Assembly: GCA_034926785.1 (NCBI GenBank)
Contig: JAYFQU010000023.1
Location: 10,211-74,210 of the forward strand
From: UBA7703 sp034926785
Lineage (GTDB): Bacteria; Bacillota; Clostridia; Christensenellales; CAG-138
Direction: 5' to 3'
DNA: 64,000 nt
In this document: in pieces, positions 16,990 to 25,720 of the stretch
How the letters are laid out: every line of letters begins with the position of its first letter
Numbering within the stretch: position 1 is the stretch's first letter
The notes under the pieces: generated by a model
What the model was told of the DNA's origin: nothing
Databases searched by the model: none
What the model saw: the letters and a program-made list of their open reading frames with translations, nothing else
Program-made: the position numbers and the translations under genes

Positions 16990-18602
16990 CGTTTGTCTCC
17001 TCTTCGGTATTCGCTCGGCGTACACCCGGCAACTTTTTTAAACACAAAACTGAAATAGTGGGAATCTCGAAATCCCACGGCAAACGCGATTTCGCTGGAG
17101 CGCATGTCCGTCTGCCGGAGCATGCGCTTTGCTTCGGCGATTCGCTTTCCGGTCAAATATTCGATAAACGTCTGCCCGATTTCCTGGCTGAACATGGCGG
17201 AGAAATAGTTGGGACTGATGTTCACCTTCTGCGCCACGCGGTCGAGCGACATGGTCTCTTCGGCGTAGTGTTGATCGATGAATCCGATCGCCTGCGCCAG
17301 CAGGTCGCGCTGCTGTTTTCGGCTTTCGAGGTCTCTTAGCCCGATGGCATGCAGCATGATCTGGCGCGCATACAGGCGCACCTCTTCCGGCGAGGAGATG
17401 TTGTCTCTGGGGCGCAGTTCCGGCGGCCAATAGCTCTCGCTCCGGCCGCCGATAGAATCCAAATATGCAACCGACGCAAAATAGACCGTCATGGTCAGAT
17501 AGCGGCAGAACATAGGCAGCGGGGCGGTTCCGCTGCCCGCGCTCTCCAATAGTTGGTCGATAAATTGATCGATCTCCTCCGCCGTTCCCCCGCTTAAAAA
17601 GCAGCGGATGCGCTCCTGATCAATCTCCTGATTGCCGGATCGGGAATTTGAGCCGCTTTTCCCGCGCAGGTTTTGTATGCTCGCTTCCGAGAGGATATGT
17701 TCCTCCGGGCAGAGATAGCGGTAGGATAGGATGCGGCTTGCTTCGGCAAAGCAGGCGGGCAGTGCGCTGAGGCGCGAAACCGCGGTGCCGCTGGCGATAT
17801 GCCAGTTTACCTCATGGCCGGCCTCTGCGCAGAGATGTTCGAGGCTGTCCAGGCAGCCCTCTGTCCGCTGGCCGATCTCCTCCTTCGCACCTTTGATCAA
17901 CACCGCATAGGTCGAGATGTTCCAGCGGAACAGGATCAGTTCGGAGTGGCTGACCAGCATCTTTGTCACCTGTTCCTGCAGGGCGGCCAGCGCCTCCGAA
18001 TACCCTTCCGGCGCGCTGCCGTCGTACTCCGCGCTGCTCAGCGAAAAGAGCAGAATGTTATAGTATGGCGCATTGAGTTCTATCTCCAGGGCCTTCGCAG
18101 TTTCGGAAATCTCCGAAACGCTCAGCCCTCCGGTAACAATCTGCTCAAAAAAGCGCCTGCGGGAGAACACCTCATATTCCTGCGCCTCGCGCTGGAACAT
18201 CGCGAGATACTCCCGCTGCTGCTGCTCGGCCTCCATCTTCTTCTGGAGAGAAATCAGCAGCTCTACGAGTTTTTCTTTGACGACGGGTTTGAGCAGATAC
18301 TGCTCCACCCCCATACGAATCGCCTGCTGTGCATAGGCAAAATCGTCATATCCGCTGATAATGACAATTTTGGTGCGGGGCAGTTCCTTTCGGATCAGCT
18401 CGCTCAGCGCGAGTCCGTCCATAAACGGCATCTTGATGTCGGTGATTAAAAGATCGGGCTGTATCTGCCGAATCAGCGGAAGCGCAAGCTCGCCGTCCGG
18501 CGCATCTCCGGCATATTCAAAGCCATACTGCTCCCATTGGATGTTTTTTCGTATTCCCTCTCGCATCACAATCTCATCTTCGACCAGAAAAACCTTAAAC
18601 AT
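16986..18602 (-). CDS. Response regulator with AraC-type DNA-binding domain (YesN-like)
   Basis: 538 residues from ATG 18602 (AAGGG 9 bases upstream). Receiver domain: acidic pair E8/D9, phosphoacceptor D55 in DLLITDIKMP, conserved K near residue 104 (YLLKPV). A long middle region of unknown fold is followed by two AraC helix-turn-helices at the C-terminus (VAQKVNISPNYFSAMFSQEIG and IAFAVGFRDSHYFSFVFKK). First gene of the operon with the kinase; expected to activate the ytf-like transporter genes downstream. Confidence 0.92.
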   Translation of the reverse strand: MFKVFLVEDEIVMREGIRKNIQWEQYGFEYAGDAPDGELALPLIRQIQPDLLITDIKMPFMDGLALSELIRKELPRTKIVIISGYDDFAYAQQAIRMGVEQYLLKPVVKEKLVELLISLQKKMEAEQQQREYLAMFQREAQEYEVFSRRRFFEQIVTGGLSVSEISETAKALEIELNAPYYNILLFSLSSAEYDGSAPEGYSEALAALQEQVTKMLVSHSELILFRWNISTYAVLIKGAKEEIGQRTEGCLDSLEHLCAEAGHEVNWHIASGTAVSRLSALPACFAEASRILSYRYLCPEEHILSEASIQNLRGKSGSNSRSGNQEIDQERIRCFLSGGTAEEIDQFIDQLLESAGSGTAPLPMFCRYLTMTVYFASVAYLDSIGGRSESYWPPELRPRDNISSPEEVRLYARQIMLHAIGLRDLESRKQQRDLLAQAIGFIDQHYAEETMSLDRVAQKVNISPNYFSAMFSQEIGQTFIEYLTGKRIAEAKRMLRQTDMRSSEIAFAVGFRDSHYFSFVFKKVAGCTPSEYRRGDKR

Positions 18603-18635
18603 GGAATATTCCCTTCTGACAGGTAAATATCTCGA

Positions 18636-18641
18636 ATTATA
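18636..18641 (-). promoter_or_regulatory. -10 box upstream of the first regulator operon
   Basis: Perfect minus strand TATAAT (18641-18636), 34 bases before the start codon at 18602; no good -35 hexamer is visible at the right distance. Confidence 0.4.
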
Positions 18642-18815
18642 TGATGTGCAGAATCCCCCATAAATTATGTTCTGTTTTAAAACAATCAACAATAGATTTT
18701 TTTATGATATTGGTCGGATTTTGTGGTTTCTCCTCTTCATTTGCGAAATGCTGGCTCCTGAGCCGTACGGATCGGTATGCGCGCCGTGGCGAATCGGAAT
18801 TCACAGATAAATTCT

Positions 18816-18825
18816 CCCCCCCCCC
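18816..18825 (+). repeat. Homopolymeric C10 tract next to the hydrogenase promoter
   Basis: Ten consecutive C residues ending nine bases before the -35 box at 18835. Shorter C runs occur in other intergenic regions at 52731 (8), 61928 (7) and 62005 (7). Confidence 0.9.
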
Positions 18826-18834
18826 GTAAAGTGG

Positions 18835-18863
18835 TTGACAGAATTGCTATTCAGTATTATCAT
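18835..18863 (+). promoter_or_regulatory. Sigma-A promoter of the hydrogenase operon
   Basis: Perfect TTGACA at 18835-18840, 17-base spacer and TATCAT at 18858-18863. Transcription would start near 18870 inside a set of palindromic sites, leaving a leader of about 165 bases. The remaining 18603-18834 stretch holds no supported gene. Confidence 0.75.
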
Positions 18864-18898
18864 ATCGATACATTATATCGATATCAATTAATCGATAT
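18862..18898 (+). promoter_or_regulatory. Candidate operator: three ATCGAT-centred palindromes at the hydrogenase start site
   Basis: ATATCGAT occurs at 18862-18869 and 18875-18882 (13-base phasing) and inverted as ATCGATAT at 18891-18898. The first two lie in perfect TATCGATA palindromes; the second and third form a larger inverted repeat with an 8-base centre. Overlap with the -10 edge and start site suggests a repressor. The motif is not the Rex consensus as I know it; the regulator is unknown. Confidence 0.6.
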
Positions 18899-19037
18899 GG
18901 ATACGACCCAAGTCTTTCCTTCTGGCGTCTGTTTGCGAAGAACGAGCGCCGCACGGGCGGAACCGCGACCAGCCGCAAAAGGAAAGCGATCCGAAAACAC
19001 TTCATTCACGATACTACGCCGGAGGAACGAAACACCC

Positions 19038-19541
19038 ATGCAATCAACATTCGATTATGGCGCGCTGGATGAAATTCTGCTGGCCAACGGCACAGAGGAA
19101 TCCGCCGTCATCGCCATCCTGCAGGACATTCAGGAGCGCTATCGCTATCTGCCCAGAGAGGTATTCCCCTATCTCGCGGAGAAGATGCGAATCAGCGAGG
19201 CGCGCATATTCTCTGTCGCAACCTTCTACGAGAACTTTTCCCTGGAGGCAAAAGGGCACTTCGTCATCCGCATCTGTGATGGAACGGCCTGCCATGTTCG
19301 AAAATCGATCCCAATTTTAGAGTTTTTACGCAAGGAACTGTGCTTAAGCGAGGATAAGCGAACCACCGACGACCTTGGCTTCACCGTGGAGACGGTGTCC
19401 TGCCTCGGCGCATGCGGCCTCGCGCCTGTTTTAACCGTGAACGACAAGGTCTATCCCGCCATGACGCCGGAGAAGGCCGGCGAACTGGTTCGCGCCCTGC
19501 GGGAGGAACTCGCGGCAAAGGCCGAGGAGGAAGCACGATGA
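19038..19541 (+). CDS. hydC: NAD-linked [FeFe] hydrogenase, NuoE-like 2Fe-2S subunit (HydC)
   Basis: 167 residues from ATG 19038 with GGAGG 12 bases upstream; a much longer upstream frame is not supported. Thioredoxin-like 2Fe-2S fold with ligands C80, C85, C122 and C126 (CDGTAC and CLGAC), the NuoE pattern, plus a helical N-terminal domain (LQDIQERYRYLPREVFPYLA). Passes electrons between the flavin subunit and the hydrogenase. Its stop overlaps the next start (ATGA), so the two are translationally coupled. Confidence 0.93.
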   Translation: MQSTFDYGALDEILLANGTEESAVIAILQDIQERYRYLPREVFPYLAEKMRISEARIFSVATFYENFSLEAKGHFVIRICDGTACHVRKSIPILEFLRKELCLSEDKRTTDDLGFTVETVSCLGACGLAPVLTVNDKVYPAMTPEKAGELVRALREELAAKAEEEAR

Positions 19542-21415
19542 AACTCAGCAGTCAAGCCGATCTTGCCGCCCTGCGAAAAACCTGCGCCTACGCACGTTCC
19601 CTCGAAACCAAGCGGATCCTGGTCTGCGCCGGAACGGGCTGCGTTTCCAGCGGCTCGATGGAGATTTTTGCGCGTCTCCAATCGCTCATGGAGGATCGAA
19701 ATATACCCGTGTCCGTTGAACTGGCGGAGGAGCCGCACGGCGAGCGCGTCGGCCTCAAGGAATGCGGCTGCCACGGTTTTTGCGAGATGGGACCGCTGGT
19801 GCGCATCGAACCGCAGGGCTGGCTCTACACGAAAACGCAGCCGAACGACTGTGAGGAAATCATCGAGCGCACGATTCTGCGCGGCGAGCGCATAGAGCGG
19901 CTTGCGTTTGTCAAGGAAGGCGAACGCTATCCCCGCCAAGAGGAAATCCCGTTTTATCAGAAACAAACGCGGCTCGTGCTGGAGCACTGCGGGCAGATTG
20001 ACGCCACCAGCATCCGCGAATATCTCGCAATCGGTGGCTACAGCGCGCTGGAACAGGCGCTCTTTTCGCGCACGCAGGACGAAATCATCGACGAAATCAT
20101 AAAATCGAACCTGCGCGGACGCGGGGGCGGCGGTTTCCCGGCCGGACAAAAATGGTCCCAGGTACGCCGGCAGAACACGGAACAAAAATACATTGTCTGC
20201 AACGGCGACGAGGGCGATCCCGGCGCGTTTATGGATCGCAGCGTCATGGAGGGCGATCCGCACCGTATGCTTGAAGGCATGATGATCGCAGGTCTTGCCT
20301 GCGGCGCGAGCAAGGGATATATCTATGTTCGCGCGGAGTATCCGCTCGCGGTCAAGCGTCTGCGACGCGCAATCCGGCAGGCGGAAGATCTCGGGCTTCT
20401 CGGCGGGCGAATTCTTGGCACCGGCTTTTCCTTTCGCCTGCGGGTGGCGCGCGGCGCAGGCGCGTTCGTCTGCGGCGAGGGCAGCGCGCTGACCGCCTCT
20501 ATCGAAGGCAAGCGCGGCATGCCACGTGTGAAACCCCCGCGCACGGTGGAGCACGGCCTGTTTGACAAACCGACCGTACTCAACAATGTCGAAACCTATG
20601 CGAATGTGCCGCTGATCATCAACCGCGGCGCAGACTGGTATCTCTCCATCGGGCCGCGGAACAGCCCCGGCACAAAGGCCTTTGCGCTGACGGGCAACAT
20701 CGTCAACACGGGGCTTATCGAAGTGCCGATGGGCACCACCCTGCGCGAGGTGATCTTCGACGTCGGCGGCGGCGTTCGCGGCGGCAAGGCGTTTAAAGCG
20801 GTGCAGATCGGCGGGCCATCGGGCGGTTGCCTGACCGCGGAGGATCTCGACCTGCCGCTGGACTTTGACTCGCTCAAGAAGGCAGGCGCAATGATCGGCT
20901 CCGGCGGACTCGTCGTCATGGACGAGGACACCTGCATGGTGGAGGTCGCGCGGTTTTTCATGCACTTTACCCAGAACGAATCCTGCGGAAAGTGCGTGCC
21001 CTGCCGGGAGGGAACCAAGCGCATGCTTGCGATATTGGAGCGCATCGTTGAGGGCAAGGGCGAGGAGGGCGACATTGAATTGCTGCTGGAGCTGGCGGAC
21101 ACCATCTCGGCCACTGCGCTCTGCGGCCTCGGCAAATCCGCCGCTTCCCCCGTCGTGAGCACCATCCGCAGCTTCCGCGCGGAGTATGAGGCGCATATTC
21201 GGGACAAGCGCTGCCCAGCCGGCAGTTGTCAGAGGCTCAAGCGCATCCGGATCGACCCCACGCTATGCAAGGGCTGCTCCAAGTGCGCAAAAGCCTGCCC
21301 GGTCGGCGCAATCTCCGGGCAGATTAAGCATCCCTATTCGATCGATGAGACAGCATGTATCCGCTGCGGCGCATGCGCAGCGACCTGCGCATTCCACGCG
21401 GTTATGGAGGGTTAG
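19538..21415 (+). CDS. hydB: NAD-linked [FeFe] hydrogenase, NuoF-like flavoprotein subunit (HydB)
   Basis: 625 residues. Order of domains: N-terminal 2Fe-2S thioredoxin-like domain (C30, C35, C78, C82), NADH/FMN-binding core (LRGRGGGGFPAGQKW, CNGDEGDPGAFMDR, GAGAFVCGEGSAL), 4Fe-4S site (ESCGKCVPCREGTKRM), and a C-terminal pair of ferredoxin-type 4Fe-4S motifs (CKGCSKCAKACPVGA and CIRCGACAATCAFHA). This is the composition of the HydB subunit of electron-bifurcating hydrogenases, which couple NADH and ferredoxin oxidation to H2 formation. Whether bifurcation occurs cannot be read from sequence alone. Confidence 0.94.
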   Translation: MKLSSQADLAALRKTCAYARSLETKRILVCAGTGCVSSGSMEIFARLQSLMEDRNIPVSVELAEEPHGERVGLKECGCHGFCEMGPLVRIEPQGWLYTKTQPNDCEEIIERTILRGERIERLAFVKEGERYPRQEEIPFYQKQTRLVLEHCGQIDATSIREYLAIGGYSALEQALFSRTQDEIIDEIIKSNLRGRGGGGFPAGQKWSQVRRQNTEQKYIVCNGDEGDPGAFMDRSVMEGDPHRMLEGMMIAGLACGASKGYIYVRAEYPLAVKRLRRAIRQAEDLGLLGGRILGTGFSFRLRVARGAGAFVCGEGSALTASIEGKRGMPRVKPPRTVEHGLFDKPTVLNNVETYANVPLIINRGADWYLSIGPRNSPGTKAFALTGNIVNTGLIEVPMGTTLREVIFDVGGGVRGGKAFKAVQIGGPSGGCLTAEDLDLPLDFDSLKKAGAMIGSGGLVVMDEDTCMVEVARFFMHFTQNESCGKCVPCREGTKRMLAILERIVEGKGEEGDIELLLELADTISATALCGLGKSAASPVVSTIRSFRAEYEAHIRDKRCPAGSCQRLKRIRIDPTLCKGCSKCAKACPVGAISGQIKHPYSIDETACIRCGACAATCAFHAVMEG

Positions 21416-21420
21416 GCCAT

Positions 21421-23124
21421 ATGCAAGAGAAAGAATTCATGACCGTGGACGGCATCCCGGTAGAGATCAACGGCGAAAAAAACCTGCTGGAGCTAATTCG
21501 AAAAATCGGCATCAAACTCCCGACGTTTTGCTATCATTCGGAACTCTCGGTCTACGGCGCCTGCCGCATGTGCATGGTGGAGACCGCGCGCGGCGACCTT
21601 GAAGCCGCCTGTTCCACCCCGCCAAAGGCCGGCATGACGATTAAAACCAACACCGAACGACTCCGCCGCTATCGCAAAAACATCCTTGAACTCCTGCTCG
21701 CCAACCATTGCCGGGACTGCACCACCTGCGGCAACAACGGAACCTGCAAACTGCAGGATCTTGCGATGCGATTCGATATCCGCGGGGTGCGTTTCCCCAA
21801 TACGGCGCCCCGCCAAAAACGGGATGACTCCTCCCTCTGCATCACGCGGGACGCCAGCAAATGTATCCTCTGCGGAGACTGTGTGCGCATGTGCAGCGAG
21901 GTGCAGCATGTCGGCGCAATCGACTTTGCCTATCGCGGCTCACGGATGGAGATCAGCACCGCGTTCGGCATCCCGATTGCCGCGTCGCCCTGCGTCGGCT
22001 GCGGGCAATGCGCGGCGGTCTGCCCGACAGGCGCAATCGTCGTCAAGGACGACTTAAACAAGGTTTGGCAGGCGCTGGAGGCGACGGACGTCAAGGTGAC
22101 CGCGCAGATCGCCCCCGCGGTTCGCGTTGCGCTCGGCAAGTCGTTCAACCTCCGCGACGGTGAAAACGCGATGGGTAGCATCATCGCCGCCCTGCACCGC
22201 ATGGGATTTGACGAGGTATACGACACCTCGCTCGGCGCGGATCTGACCGTGCTGGAGGAGAGCGAGGAGTTGCTGGGGCATCTGGAGCGGGAGAAAGCGC
22301 TCCCGCTGTTTACCTCCTGCTGCCCCGCTTGGGTGCAGTATTGCGAAAAAAACTATCCCGACCTCCTGCCGCATATTTCCTCCTGCCGCTCGCCGATGCA
22401 GATGTTTGCCTCGGTCATCAAGGAAGACGGCAAAACCTCCTCGCGCAGGCAGTTTCACGTTGCCGTCATGCCCTGTACGGCAAAGAAGTTTGAAGCCGTG
22501 CGGGACGAGTTTTGCGTGAACGGCGCGCCGAATGTGGACGCGGTCATCACCACGCAGGAGCTCATCCGAATGATCAAGGAATCCGGCATCGTGTTTGAGG
22601 AGCTGGCGGCGGACGCAGTGGATCTTCCGTTTGGCACGGTCTCGGGCGCGGGCGTCATCTTTGGCGTCACCGGCGGCGTTACGGAGGCCGTATTGCGCCG
22701 CCTCGCCTCGGATAAATCACGCGGAGGGCTCTATTCCTCGGCCTATGCCGGCGTGCGCGGCATGGAGGGCGTCAAGGAGGCGCGGGTGCCCTATCAGGGA
22801 AGCGAACTCAGGATCGCCGTAGTCAGCGGGCTGGACCATGCCGACGCGCTGATCCAACGTATCCTCTCCGGCGAGGCGCACTATGATTTTGTCGAGGTCA
22901 TGGCCTGCCCCGGCGGCTGTGTGAGCGGCGCAGGACAGCCCTACGGCTCCTCCTGCGCAAAGGCCGAGCGCGGAGACGGGCTCTACGCGGCCGACCGCCT
23001 CTCCAGCGTCAAGCGCTCCGAGGAAAACGCGCTGGTGCAGTCGCTGTACGGCGATGTACTCAAGGGCAGAGTGCACGAACTGCTGCACGTGAACTATTCG
23101 AAAAAAGGAGGTCGCGACGCATGA
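21421..23124 (+). CDS. hydA: [FeFe] hydrogenase catalytic subunit HydA
   Basis: 567 residues from ATG 21421 (GGAGG 10 bases upstream). N-terminal 2Fe-2S domain (C37, C48, C51, C64), His-ligated 4Fe-4S (H96, C100, C103, C109), two 4Fe-4S clusters (C148/151/154/158 and C191/194/197/201), then the H-cluster domain with all three signatures: TSCCPAW (C300, C301), MPCTAKKFEA and EVMACPGGCVSGAGQP. The last motif has Ala where many enzymes have Gly. A functional active site is expected. The maturases HydE, HydF and HydG are not in the window. Confidence 0.96.
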   Translation: MQEKEFMTVDGIPVEINGEKNLLELIRKIGIKLPTFCYHSELSVYGACRMCMVETARGDLEAACSTPPKAGMTIKTNTERLRRYRKNILELLLANHCRDCTTCGNNGTCKLQDLAMRFDIRGVRFPNTAPRQKRDDSSLCITRDASKCILCGDCVRMCSEVQHVGAIDFAYRGSRMEISTAFGIPIAASPCVGCGQCAAVCPTGAIVVKDDLNKVWQALEATDVKVTAQIAPAVRVALGKSFNLRDGENAMGSIIAALHRMGFDEVYDTSLGADLTVLEESEELLGHLEREKALPLFTSCCPAWVQYCEKNYPDLLPHISSCRSPMQMFASVIKEDGKTSSRRQFHVAVMPCTAKKFEAVRDEFCVNGAPNVDAVITTQELIRMIKESGIVFEELAADAVDLPFGTVSGAGVIFGVTGGVTEAVLRRLASDKSRGGLYSSAYAGVRGMEGVKEARVPYQGSELRIAVVSGLDHADALIQRILSGEAHYDFVEVMACPGGCVSGAGQPYGSSCAKAERGDGLYAADRLSSVKRSEENALVQSLYGDVLKGRVHELLHVNYSKKGGRDA

Positions 23125-23375
23125 CCCAGCTTTCGGTCTGCATTGGCAGCGCCTGCCATCTCAAGGGAGCATACAACGTCATCTCCACCTTTCAGCATAT
23201 GATTGAGGACTATCAGCTCCATGATCAGATTGTATTTGCGGCAACATTCTGCACGAGGGAATGTCATAGGCCGGGCGTGAGCGTGACGCTAAACGGGACG
23301 AAGTCTGTCATCGCCGCGGAAGATGCGCGCCGCTTTTTCCGCGAAGAGGTTTTACCAGCCATCCCGCATCAGTAA
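23121..23375 (+). CDS. Small thioredoxin-like 2Fe-2S ferredoxin of the hydrogenase operon
   Basis: 84 residues; ATG overlaps the hydA stop by four bases. CIGSACHLKGAYNV near the N-terminus and FCTRECHRPGVSV in the middle give a CxxxxC...CxxxC pattern like the NuoE/thioredoxin-like ferredoxin fold. Probably an extra electron carrier or assembly partner for the hydrogenase. Function is inferred from position and cysteine pattern. Confidence 0.82.
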   Translation: MTQLSVCIGSACHLKGAYNVISTFQHMIEDYQLHDQIVFAATFCTRECHRPGVSVTLNGTKSVIAAEDARRFFREEVLPAIPHQ

Positions 23376-23411
23376 TCAGTTTCGTTGCTATCCCGAACCG
23401 GGAGATAAACC

Positions 23412-23437
23412 ATGGGCGCCGGAAAGCCGGCGCCCAT
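23412..23437 (+). other. Hairpin abutting repeat copy A
   Basis: ATGGGCGCCGG (23412-23422) pairs with CCGGCGCCCAT (23427-23437), 4-base loop. It follows the hydrogenase operon but has no T run; the repeat element begins in the next base. Confidence 0.75.
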
Positions 23438-23571
23438 TCAGCCCATCGACAAAGTCCTGCGGACTCTGCCGATGGGTTTTACTTTGGGTTAAAATGACGC
23501 GAATCGCGCCATTTTTTCACAAATTCGGCGAATGAATCGCCAAATTTGAAGGAACATGGGGGATTTTCGAA
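23438..23571 (+). repeat. Structured intergenic repeat element, copy A (right end truncated)
   Basis: 134 bp identical base for base to copy D. Consecutive stem-loops: CCCATCG...CGATGGG followed by TTTT (about 23442-23478), AAAATG-CGCGA/TCGCG-CATTTT (about 23491-23515), AAATTCGGCGA/TCGCCAAATTT, and the start of GGGGGATTTTCGAA. After 23571 it diverges from the longer copies. Located between convergent hydrogenase and NlpC/P60 genes. Confidence 0.92.
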
Positions 23572-23634
23572 TCGCCCCCGACGGGTTTTGTCGATCATCC
23601 GAGTTGTGATACCCGATTGTTTCCCCGCGCGGCC

Positions 23635-25686
23635 TTACTGGAAAAACGCCGGCCTGCGGATATACCGGAATCCTGTGCTCCAACCGTCGGTCACGACCAC
23701 GCCGTGCTGCCGGGAGGAGCAATGCGCAACCAGATAGCTTCCATCCGAATCAACAGAGACGATGATTCCAACGTGGTTGATCTGCCGCTCACCCGGCACA
23801 TAGAAGAACGCGAGATCGCCTGGACGTCCCTCGTCCCAGCCGACAGAAACAGTCCGCTTCCACTGGTTGTTGGAACCGTTCCCAATTCCGCCCAGCGCTG
23901 CGGGGTCCCCCGCCGCGTTGATAAACACCCAGCTGACAAATCCGCTGCAATCCAGGCCCTTGACGGTAGACCGGCTCGTTACGGAGCCAATCCGCTCCGC
24001 CGCTTCGTCGCTGATGCCGCCCCAGGCGCTGCTCCATCCGAGGCAGTTATATTTCCCACCCCAGACATATTTCACCTTGCCGACCAACGAGAGAGCCTTC
24101 TCCACGACCTGTTTTCGCCCCAGATTGACATTCTCCGGCAGGGTCTGCAGAACCTGCTCCGGGTCGATCTCCGATGAGCCGTCGAACGCCGTATTCCCCG
24201 TCAGCGATGCAAACGTACGCTGAAACTCCGGCTGCATGAGCTCATAGAGGAAGCTCTTGCGCCGATCGCTCAGGTGATAGTCGCTTGCCATGTCCTCATA
24301 GGTCTTCGCGGTGAGCAGAACGTTGGCCTGTCCATCGATGCGATATACCTCAATCCGGTTCATATCCCAGAACACGCTGTCCAGCCGGGAGAGCGAAATG
24401 GATTCCAGCATATCCGCGTTCAGCGGGTTTTCCTCGTCCGCTACATTTTGGGCAAGAAAGGTTGCCAGAATATCCGGCCAGTTGGTAACCGTTGCGCCGG
24501 CGACCTCCTGCACATCCCGTGCGGCTGTTGGCATCTCGTCCGTGTCGTTTTCCGCCGTCACCTCGGCGAGGATACGCGCGCCGGTATTTGCGGCGGTAGC
24601 CTCGGCAATCTTTCGCTGATAGTCGGCGGTCAACTCCGCAATCTTATCGCTCATCTGCGCGTAGATCCCGTTTCGATAGGCCAGGAGGATTTCATACCGC
24701 TCTTTGCTGCTGCCGGCCGGCGCACCGGCTTCGCGCCCGCCCACCGTCTCCTCCGCTTCCCCCTCCACCGTAACGATGCGCGTCACGGTCGTCAGCATGC
24801 CGTTCTCCAGCGCGCCGTAAACAACGGTATACACACCAGCCTCATCGGCGAGAAAACCGCCGTCGTTCACAACCCAAACCGAAACGGTCTGGTCAAACTC
24901 CGTCTTTGCACTCACGCCGTCCTTCAGAGAAAACGACGAATCTCCCGCCTGAATTGTCACATCCGCGGCAGCGATGGTAACCTTGCCCTCCGGCGCGCCC
25001 GGCACCGGCAGCGGCGTCGGCGTCGCGCCGCTTTCCTCCTCGGCGGCGGATCTGGCGAGAATGATATCCGCGCGCTTATCCTGATTGAGCGAGGCGGCAT
25101 AGCTCCCGTTGTCAATCTGCCGATAGCCCGCGAGTTCCGCAAGCGCATAATACGACTGTCCGGTGGGCAGCATCCAGAAAACGCTGCCGTCATTACCGGA
25201 TATCTCGGAATACAGCAGTCCGCCCGCCTGATAGAGCGCGACGCGCGCGCCGGAAAGCGCCGCGCCGGATTCATCCTTGACCAATATGGTATAGCGGCAG
25301 GTCGCTACCGGCGTTTGCTCCCCTGCGCCCGTTTCGCCAACGTCCGGCGTTGGCGTTGCGCCTGCCGCCGTTGGTTCAATGCCGGGGGAGTTCGCCGGAT
25401 CCGGCGTCGCCTCAACCAACGCCGATTCGGTCGGAGCGGGAGGCGTTTCCTCCGCCGCTCCGGCTGCGCTCTCCGCCGGCGGTTGTTCGGTCTGCCCGCC
25501 TTGCTCTCCGGCGTAGAGCTCGTTTTCCAGCGTGTAGTCCAGCGCGCTCACCGTTTGATTGGTGCAACCGGTAAAAAAAGCAATCAGCAGCATGGCGACC
25601 ATCAGAAATCCGATTCGGCCTTTGCAGCCTCTGTTCGGATTTCCGCTGTGCGTTTCTTTACCACGGCAGCCGTTGTATGGATTCAT
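23635..25686 (-). CDS. Multidomain lipoprotein with C-terminal NlpC/P60 peptidoglycan hydrolase
   Basis: 683 residues from ATG 25686. Signal and lipobox FFTGC near residue 42, then a long Ala/Glu/Pro/Thr-rich spacer, a carboxypeptidase-regulatory-like beta domain (TCRYTILVKDESGAALSGAR...GSVFWMLPTGQSYYALAELAGY, residues about 125-200), an Ig-like domain (VTIQAGDSSFSLKDGVSAKTEF...), a helical segment, and the NlpC/P60 domain with catalytic Cys580 (GLDCSGFVSWVF) and histidines in INHVGIIV and LVAHCSS. Likely a cell-surface D,L-endopeptidase acting on the wall stem peptide. Upstream gene is signal peptidase I, 34 bases away. Confidence 0.88.
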   Translation of the reverse strand: MNPYNGCRGKETHSGNPNRGCKGRIGFLMVAMLLIAFFTGCTNQTVSALDYTLENELYAGEQGGQTEQPPAESAAGAAEETPPAPTESALVEATPDPANSPGIEPTAAGATPTPDVGETGAGEQTPVATCRYTILVKDESGAALSGARVALYQAGGLLYSEISGNDGSVFWMLPTGQSYYALAELAGYRQIDNGSYAASLNQDKRADIILARSAAEEESGATPTPLPVPGAPEGKVTIAAADVTIQAGDSSFSLKDGVSAKTEFDQTVSVWVVNDGGFLADEAGVYTVVYGALENGMLTTVTRIVTVEGEAEETVGGREAGAPAGSSKERYEILLAYRNGIYAQMSDKIAELTADYQRKIAEATAANTGARILAEVTAENDTDEMPTAARDVQEVAGATVTNWPDILATFLAQNVADEENPLNADMLESISLSRLDSVFWDMNRIEVYRIDGQANVLLTAKTYEDMASDYHLSDRRKSFLYELMQPEFQRTFASLTGNTAFDGSSEIDPEQVLQTLPENVNLGRKQVVEKALSLVGKVKYVWGGKYNCLGWSSAWGGISDEAAERIGSVTSRSTVKGLDCSGFVSWVFINAAGDPAALGGIGNGSNNQWKRTVSVGWDEGRPGDLAFFYVPGERQINHVGIIVSVDSDGSYLVAHCSSRQHGVVVTDGWSTGFRYIRRPAFFQ

Positions 25687-25720
25687 GTTTATGGGTTCCT
25701 TCCGCTGTTTCGGATGATGT

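Noticed and set aside
19451..21196. 581-codon open frame on the minus strand within hydB.
   Set aside because: Antisense shadow of the NuoF-like gene; the sense product has all expected cofactor motifs.
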